Of a stretch of DNA of 10,570 bases, positions 6,556-10,570 are shown one piece after another. Position numbers and translations under genes: made by a program. The stretch is from Bacteroidota bacterium (GTDB lineage Bacteria > Bacteroidota > Ignavibacteria > Ignavibacteriales > Ignavibacteriaceae), in the NCBI GenBank assembly GCA_023433685.1, contig JAEYUD010000120.1, positions 1 to 10,570 on the forward strand, written 5' to 3'. Each line of letters starts with the position of its first letter. Position 1 is the first letter of the stretch. The notes beneath the pieces were generated by a model. That model had not been told where the DNA came from. It searched no databases and saw only the letters and a list, made by a program, of their open reading frames with translations.

Positions 6556-7680
6556 TCACATTAAAAACTCCGGATAGTTTTCCCTGTTCACCACTTTTAT
6601 CTCAGCTTTGTAGGCATCTTCGAAGATTTTGTTTGAGGCTCTCCTGGCTTTTGGCGAATATTTGAACTCGTATCCGGTGATAACCCCGCCTGATTCCTCA
6701 ACATAGTCGATCTCTTTTTGTTCATAGGTTCTCCAAAAATATGAGTTTACCAGAGTGCCGGAATTGTGGATAAACTTCATTCTTTCAGCCACGCAGAAAT
6801 TTTCCCACAGCAGACCGCTGTCATCCCTGATACCGGGAGGATTGAAATTTCGAATCAGTGCATTTCTAATGCCAAGATCGTAAAAATATATCTTAAGCGA
6901 TTTGGAGAGTTCATTTCTAAGGTTCCGTGAGAATGAATAGAGTCTGAAGACAATGAACGATTGCTCGAGCAGATCGACATACTTTTGAACCGTAAGTTTA
7001 TTTATTCCCAGCTTGGAGGCAAGTTCGTTATAAGAGACCTGACTCCCCATCTGAAGCGCGAGGCTGATGAGGAGGTTCTTCAGCACTTCAGATTTCTTTA
7101 TGTTCTCGAGCATCAGAATATCCTTGAAGAGGTAGTTTGAAGCGATCTCATCAAGTCGTTCTAATGAATCCTGTCCGGAAGAAGTGTAGACTTCAGGATA
7201 TGCTCCGAGGCTCAGCATCCTTTCCATGGCGGTATCCAGCCCCAACCGGCCATAATGCTGTGCTATCTCTTGTATCGATAGGGGAAAGAGAGTGAACCTG
7301 ACGGCACGACCGGTAAGAGGCTCGTTAATCTTGTTCGCCATCTCAAAACTGGAGGACCCCGTGGCAATCACCTGAATGCCGGGGAGTTCATCCGCAAATA
7401 TTTTAAGGATTTTGCCGATGTTCGCAATAACCTGGGCTTCGTCGAGCACGATCATTTTCTTGTCACCGAAATACTGCTTCAGACGGTCCGGCTCATGTAC
7501 CGATAGTGCCGATTGCACGGAGAGCAGGTCGCAATTGTAATAGCCTGCCTCATCACCGTACTCTGAAGCAATGTCTTTCACGAGGGTGGTTTTGCCGACC
7601 TGCCTCGCGCCATAAATAACTATCACTTTCCCACGAAAGAGGGCTGAAGTTATTTTTTCCTTTAGAATTCGCTTGATCAT
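6556..7680 (-). CDS. ATP-binding protein, AAA_14 with C-terminal DUF4143
   Basis: This 374-residue protein has the full plan of the widespread AAA_14/DUF4143 family. Walker A is GARQVGKT at 24-31 and Walker B MIVLDEAQ at 76-83; the sensor strand ends in ATGSSS at 106-111 and is followed by the LTGRAVRFTLFPLS stretch at 122-135. A winged-helix region covers about 212-240 (VSYNELASKLGINKLTVQKYVDLL). The DUF4143 domain ends in a PD-(D/E)xK-like core with EID at 323-325 and EFK at 338-340. Length and motifs are normal, so the gene looks intact. The cellular role of the family is poorly known; members are common in genomic islands. The start has no clear Shine-Dalgarno, but upstream there are three phased palindromes that probably control it. 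It precedes the DUF3696 ATPase by 83 bp on the same strand, so the two may be co-transcribed. Confidence 0.92.
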   Translation of the reverse strand: MIKRILKEKITSALFRGKVIVIYGARQVGKTTLVKDIASEYGDEAGYYNCDLLSVQSALSVHEPDRLKQYFGDKKMIVLDEAQVIANIGKILKIFADELPGIQVIATGSSSFEMANKINEPLTGRAVRFTLFPLSIQEIAQHYGRLGLDTAMERMLSLGAYPEVYTSSGQDSLERLDEIASNYLFKDILMLENIKKSEVLKNLLISLALQMGSQVSYNELASKLGINKLTVQKYVDLLEQSFIVFRLYSFSRNLRNELSKSLKIYFYDLGIRNALIRNFNPPGIRDDSGLLWENFCVAERMKFIHNSGTLVNSYFWRTYEQKEIDYVEESGGVITGYEFKYSPKARRASNKIFEDAYKAEIKVVNRENYPEFLM

Positions 7681-7694
7681 TGGAGGGGTATCCT

Positions 7695-7779
7695 AAAATT
7701 TGTCAGTTCACTAACCAAATTTAACCAAAATTTGTCAGTTCACTGACCAAATTCGGTAAAAAACAGTCAGTTGAGTGAC
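7695..7779 (-). promoter_or_regulatory. Three palindromic operator-like sites with exact 32-bp spacing, with embedded promoter element
   Basis: GTCAGTTCACTAAC (7702-7715), GTCAGTTCACTGAC (7734-7747) and GTCAGTTGAGTGAC (7766-7779) start exactly 32 bp apart, about three helical turns. The middle copy is a perfect dyad GTCAGT-TC-ACTGAC; copies one and three have one broken pair each. The first two are embedded in 28-bp direct repeats with A/T-rich flanks (7695-7722 and 7727-7754) that differ at two positions. Between sites one and two lies CAAATTTA (7716-7723), which on the minus strand is TAAATTTG, an exact Bacteroidota -7 element. A TTTG occurs 24 nt upstream of it, longer than the usual 19-21. 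A regulator bound here would face one side of the helix and cover the start of the AAA_14 gene's transcript. The binding protein is unknown; self-regulation by the AAA_14 winged helix is a guess. Confidence 0.7.
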
Positions 7780-7822
7780 ATTTTTTGGAGATCAGGCACT
7801 TTCAAGATGTAAATCCCTCGTT

Positions 7823-9577
7823 CTACTTTACGATCGATTGTGCCAGGCGGAAACCTATACTTACTGCCTTTGTCCCGGGTTTATTGCCACTTCTCGCGGA
7901 AACCCTGCAGCCGCGTGGATTGCTTGACCATCCACCACCCCTCAGGACACGTCTGTCTCCTGTGGGTGCACCGTGAGGGTTTTGTTCCTCTTCTGCTGTG
8001 TAATTTCCTTTAATATCCCAGCACCACTCCCAGACATTTCCTGACATGTCGAGGAGGCCAAGTTCATTTGCCTTCTTTTGTCCGACAGGCTGCTGATATC
8101 CTGAACTGTTTTGGCTGTACCAGGCTACTTCATCGACTTCATTACTGCCACTATATAAGATGGTGCTTCTCCCGGTTATTCCTCCGCGGGCGGCATATTC
8201 CCACTCGGCTTCAGTAGGAAGTCTGTAACCGTTTGCCATGAAATCGCAAGTGATGTTATCACCGTAGCCTGAATATGCTTTTTTAAGGCCGGACAATTCA
8301 CTTAACCGGTTGCAGAATTCAACCGCGTCAAGCCAACTTACAGATTCAACAGGCAGCGAATCACCTTTACGTGAAGAAGGGTTTTTACCCATGACCCGCA
8401 TCCACTGTTCCTGCGTCACTTCGGTACGGCCAAGATAGAAGCTGTTGAGCCCAACAAGGTGTGGTGGAAACTCTGACGAATCACATTCGGAAAGGTTACT
8501 TGTACATCCCATGTAAAATTGACCACCTTTAACGAGAATCATTGAATCAACTTTTGTGGGGATGGGGTGATCCACAGCGACCGATGGGGGATCGACATCG
8601 CGACTCTTGCGCGTAATCCCAACAGTTATCATCAGCGCGAGGAATAAAAGTGTCGAAATTCCAAATATTAATGACCCACGGTCCAGTTTTCGGACACTCT
8701 TTTCTTTATTTGGTTTCTCTTGTTTTGGAGGGACAGGGCTTGGCAATTCTCTTTCGAAATCCAACAATGCAGATATCATATCACCCACAGATAGAAACCT
8801 GTTTTGGGGGTCTTTATCCAAGGCTTTCATCACAATTGCTGTAAGAGGAACCGGGATGCCGGGATAAAAATTTGTGGGAGGTGGAATTTTCCCGTTGACT
8901 ACTTCCGCATGCACGGCGGCGGGCGTGGATACATGCACCCGGTCAAACGGTGTCCTTCCACAGAGCATCTCATACAAAGTCATACCCAGGCTGTAAATAT
9001 CAGATCGTTGATCGACTGTTGATGGGGTCATGATCTGTTCCGGGCTCATGTAGACCGGGGTTCCCTTCATCAGTGTACTCTTTTGAACGTTTTCCATCAG
9101 CACCTTGGCGATACCGAAATCAGTTAATTTGACCTCGTCTTCAGAAGTTACGATAATGTTTTGGGGCTTGATATCACGGTGAATTACAGGTGGGGTCAGT
9201 TTATGAATATACTCGATCGCAGAAGCAATCTGCTTAAAGAGGTGTAGAGCCCTTGCCGTCTCAATAGGTCCAACTTCCTTATGGATTACATCAGACAGCG
9301 TGCGCCCATTGACATACTCCATAATGATATAGTATTCATCCTCGAATTCGATCAGATCATTGGTCTTGACAATACCGGGGTGTTGAAATGAGAAAGTATT
9401 TTTTGCCTCTTCCAAAAATCTTTTTCTGATCTCTTCGTCCCTGGAATACTGTGTCCACAATTTTTTTACAGCTACTATGGTGCCGAAGTGTAGGTGACGC
9501 GCTTTATAAACCTCCCCCATTCCGCCTTGACCGATCAGTTGGAGCAGTTCATAGTTCCGGTTGATTATTTTTCCCAT
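7823..9577 (-). CDS. Membrane Ser/Thr protein kinase with extracytoplasmic FGE/SUMF-type domain
   Basis: This 584-residue protein begins with a Hanks-type kinase domain (about 8-275): glycine loop GQGGMGEV at 16-23, Lys38 in VAVK, Glu57 in helix C, HRDIKPQN at 133-140 with catalytic Asp135, DFG at 153-155 and SPEQ at 178-181, all intact. A Pro/Lys-rich linker leads to one membrane helix at 302-321. The outer part (about 346-580) is a formylglycine-generating-enzyme-type domain: GGQFYMGC, RLPTEAEWEYAARGG at 452-466, GNVWEW at 513-518, RGGGW at 546-550 and a final GFRLA. By eye the two copper-binding cysteines of true FGE (human Cys336/341) fall on Pro554 and Val559, so formylglycine synthesis is unlikely; the domain may bind a ligand instead. 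The same fusion is known in chlamydial Pkn1 and in Planctomycetes. The ATG at 9577 is preferred over the in-frame GTG at 9583 because AAGAG stands at proper distance before it. Confidence 0.92.
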   Translation of the reverse strand: MGKIINRNYELLQLIGQGGMGEVYKARHLHFGTIVAVKKLWTQYSRDEEIRKRFLEEAKNTFSFQHPGIVKTNDLIEFEDEYYIIMEYVNGRTLSDVIHKEVGPIETARALHLFKQIASAIEYIHKLTPPVIHRDIKPQNIIVTSEDEVKLTDFGIAKVLMENVQKSTLMKGTPVYMSPEQIMTPSTVDQRSDIYSLGMTLYEMLCGRTPFDRVHVSTPAAVHAEVVNGKIPPPTNFYPGIPVPLTAIVMKALDKDPQNRFLSVGDMISALLDFERELPSPVPPKQEKPNKEKSVRKLDRGSLIFGISTLLFLALMITVGITRKSRDVDPPSVAVDHPIPTKVDSMILVKGGQFYMGCTSNLSECDSSEFPPHLVGLNSFYLGRTEVTQEQWMRVMGKNPSSRKGDSLPVESVSWLDAVEFCNRLSELSGLKKAYSGYGDNITCDFMANGYRLPTEAEWEYAARGGITGRSTILYSGSNEVDEVAWYSQNSSGYQQPVGQKKANELGLLDMSGNVWEWCWDIKGNYTAEEEQNPHGAPTGDRRVLRGGGWSSNPRGCRVSARSGNKPGTKAVSIGFRLAQSIVK

Positions 9578-9635
9578 TGTCACTCTTGAAGATTCATTAA
9601 CAGATTGATGATTAAACAGAAAACTTTATTTGTCC

Positions 9636-9667
9636 TAAATATACGAAGAAACTGTGGGGTATTGAAA
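9636..9667 (-). promoter_or_regulatory. Possible promoter for the kinase gene
   Basis: On the minus strand, TTTC (9667-9664), then 20 nt, then TATATTTA (9643-9636). Each half has one mismatch to the Bacteroidota consensus (TTTG, TAnnTTTG), but the spacing is right. It would give a leader of about 50 nt. Suggestive only. Confidence 0.35.
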
Positions 9668-9760
9668 TCAACTTAATCGGGCTATCCGGAAACAGGTTCC
9701 AACTGGCAGTACTGCTTTTGGTGGTGTTTTTAATGATTTGCGGTTCAAACAATCAGGGAA
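9668..9760 (-). pseudogene. Possible remnant of an FGE/SUMF-type C-terminus in the divergent gap
   Basis: The minus strand reads through to a stop at 9668 as ...KTPPKAVLPVGTCFRIARLS. That ending resembles the end of the neighbouring kinase's FGE domain (KPGTKAVSIGFRLAQS) in the order P, KAV, G, FR, A. The matching DNA around 'ggaaac' and 'actgc(t/c)ttt' is also partly alike. No RGG or GNVWEW motifs are seen upstream, and the frame runs into the start of the divergent gene. It may be a decayed duplicate tail or chance. The rest of the gap (9761-9866) shows no clear promoter for the plus-strand gene. Confidence 0.25.
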
Positions 9761-9866
9761 GGTACGAATATTGAAAATGTTTGGTAGAATCCCCCAACCC
9801 TCCCGGAAAAAACAGAAATACCTCACTCTATAAATAAAAACCGTAAAACAAAAACAGGATGAGGAA

Positions 9867-10529
9867 ATGACAACTTTATACGACACTACTGTGAAGTGTC
9901 CGAATTGCAGGACTTTGAACACGGTCTACATGATCGGCAGCACCAATTCGTTTGGAGCGGGTGACCTTGACACCCGACCCGCGGAAATGGCGAGAAGTAC
10001 TATTATGTACGGTGTTGAATCATGCAGTAAATGCGGACTTGCTGCCGGCAGGCTTGAGGGCGTTGGCACCAGCTCCCTCGAGTATTTCAGAAGTTATGAT
10101 TTTAAGAAAAAACATGAATCAGAGAAATTTAAGGATCTTGCAAAAAATTACTGGACTGCCTTTCTGCTCAGCTTAAACGCAGGGGAGCATCAAGAAGCGC
10201 TGTATCACATCCTCAGGGCAGCATGGGTATGCGACGACAGACGTGAAGCGGGGGCTGCAAAAAGGGCACGGGAAATTCTGATAGATACACTTCGGGACTT
10301 AAAAGAAGACCCCTCGTACCTGACACCGGGTCAACCTGTCGCGGGATACCTTATGCTGGCGGATATAACGCGCCGGACGCGGAGATTCAACGAGGCAAAG
10401 ATGCTTGCTCAACATGTGAAAGATAATGAAGACGGTTTTATCGGAGGGCTCGCGCAACTCGAAATTGAGCTCTGTGAGAAAAAGGAAACCGCGTGCTATA
10501 CGATGGAAGGAATTAAAAGGCTCGTTTGA
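9867..10529 (+). CDS. DUF2225-like zinc-ribbon protein
   Basis: This 220-residue protein is the only plus-strand gene. It opens with a split zinc ribbon: CPNC at 11-14 and CSKCG at 53-57, so Cys11, Cys14, Cys53 and Cys56 probably hold Zn. Between them lies GDLDTRP at 32-38, a conserved spot of the DUF2225 family. The second half is helical and TPR-like, with ALYHILRAAWVCDDR at 111-125 and FNEAKMLAQHVKDN at 174-187. The pattern (ribbon, D-x-D segment, then 'LRAAW' helix) supports DUF2225, whose function is unknown. It is probably cytoplasmic; no signal peptide is seen. GATGAGGAA just before the ATG at 9867 supports the start. It is divergent from the kinase gene and ends at TGA 10527-10529. 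Ribbon plus helical repeats suggests protein or nucleic-acid contacts, but no reaction can be named. Confidence 0.85.
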   Translation: MTTLYDTTVKCPNCRTLNTVYMIGSTNSFGAGDLDTRPAEMARSTIMYGVESCSKCGLAAGRLEGVGTSSLEYFRSYDFKKKHESEKFKDLAKNYWTAFLLSLNAGEHQEALYHILRAAWVCDDRREAGAAKRAREILIDTLRDLKEDPSYLTPGQPVAGYLMLADITRRTRRFNEAKMLAQHVKDNEDGFIGGLAQLEIELCEKKETACYTMEGIKRLV

Positions 10530-10570
10530 TATTAAATACCACCCCTTCCCCCGGGGAAATTACGGCCGCG

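Noticed and set aside
9668..9922. 84-residue minus-strand reading frame
   Set aside because: Its start lies antisense to the well-supported DUF2225-like gene and its first part is low-complexity Phe/Cys/Val. Only the tail is mentioned, as a possible remnant.
10546..10558. Terminator after the DUF2225-like gene (ttcccc-c-ggggaa)
   Set aside because: The stem is only about 5-6 bp with almost no loop, and no T-tract follows before the window ends.

Overview
The window most likely comes from a member of the Bacteroidota/Chlorobi/Ignavibacteria (FCB) group. This is an inference from four things. A promoter upstream of the 565-residue gene has the form TTTG-N19-TATGTTTG, which matches the Bacteroidota primary-sigma consensus (TTTG, 19-21 nt, TAnnTTTG). 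Several genes lack a clear Shine-Dalgarno sequence. The intergenic gaps hold short hairpin repeats and 'aacaggatgaacaggatg'/'cacggatttcacggat' repeats of a kind I associate with such genomes. The secreted phosphatase has a typical lipid-free signal peptide ending in KAQ. No rRNA, tRNA, CRISPR array or transposase is visible.

Layout. Six of the seven genes lie on the minus strand. From the right, a plus-strand gene at 9867-10529 encodes a DUF2225-like zinc-ribbon protein. It diverges from a minus-strand membrane Ser/Thr kinase with an extracytoplasmic FGE/SUMF-type domain (7823-9577). Next is a minus-strand block of three genes. The first is an AAA_14/DUF4143 ATPase (6556-7680), preceded by three palindromic operator-like sites spaced exactly 32 bp apart. 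After an 83-bp gap comes an ABC/SMC-type AAA ATPase with a DUF3696-like C-terminus (4583-6472). Its stop overlaps by one base (TGATG) the start of a small protein with an MIT_C/phospholipase-D-like C-terminal domain (3714-4583). About 500 bp of nested repeats follow (3214-3713). Then come a 565-residue Rossmann-fold protein (1516-3213) with its own promoter, a large inverted repeat (1379-1495), and a secreted purple-acid-phosphatase-like metallophosphoesterase (1-1363) cut by the left edge.

The most interesting unit is the coupled ATPase/MIT_C-PLD pair. Its architecture is an ATPase sensor with Walker A, signature-like, Walker B and His-switch motifs, coupled to a small putative phosphodiesterase or membrane-binding effector. 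That is the layout of two-gene anti-phage systems such as PARIS or Septu, but the partner domain is different. Whether the upstream AAA_14/DUF4143 gene and its phased operators belong to the same unit is open. The remaining genes (kinase-FGE, Rossmann protein, phosphatase, DUF2225 protein) look like ordinary chromosomal genes of uncertain function. All family assignments are by eye; no database search was possible.
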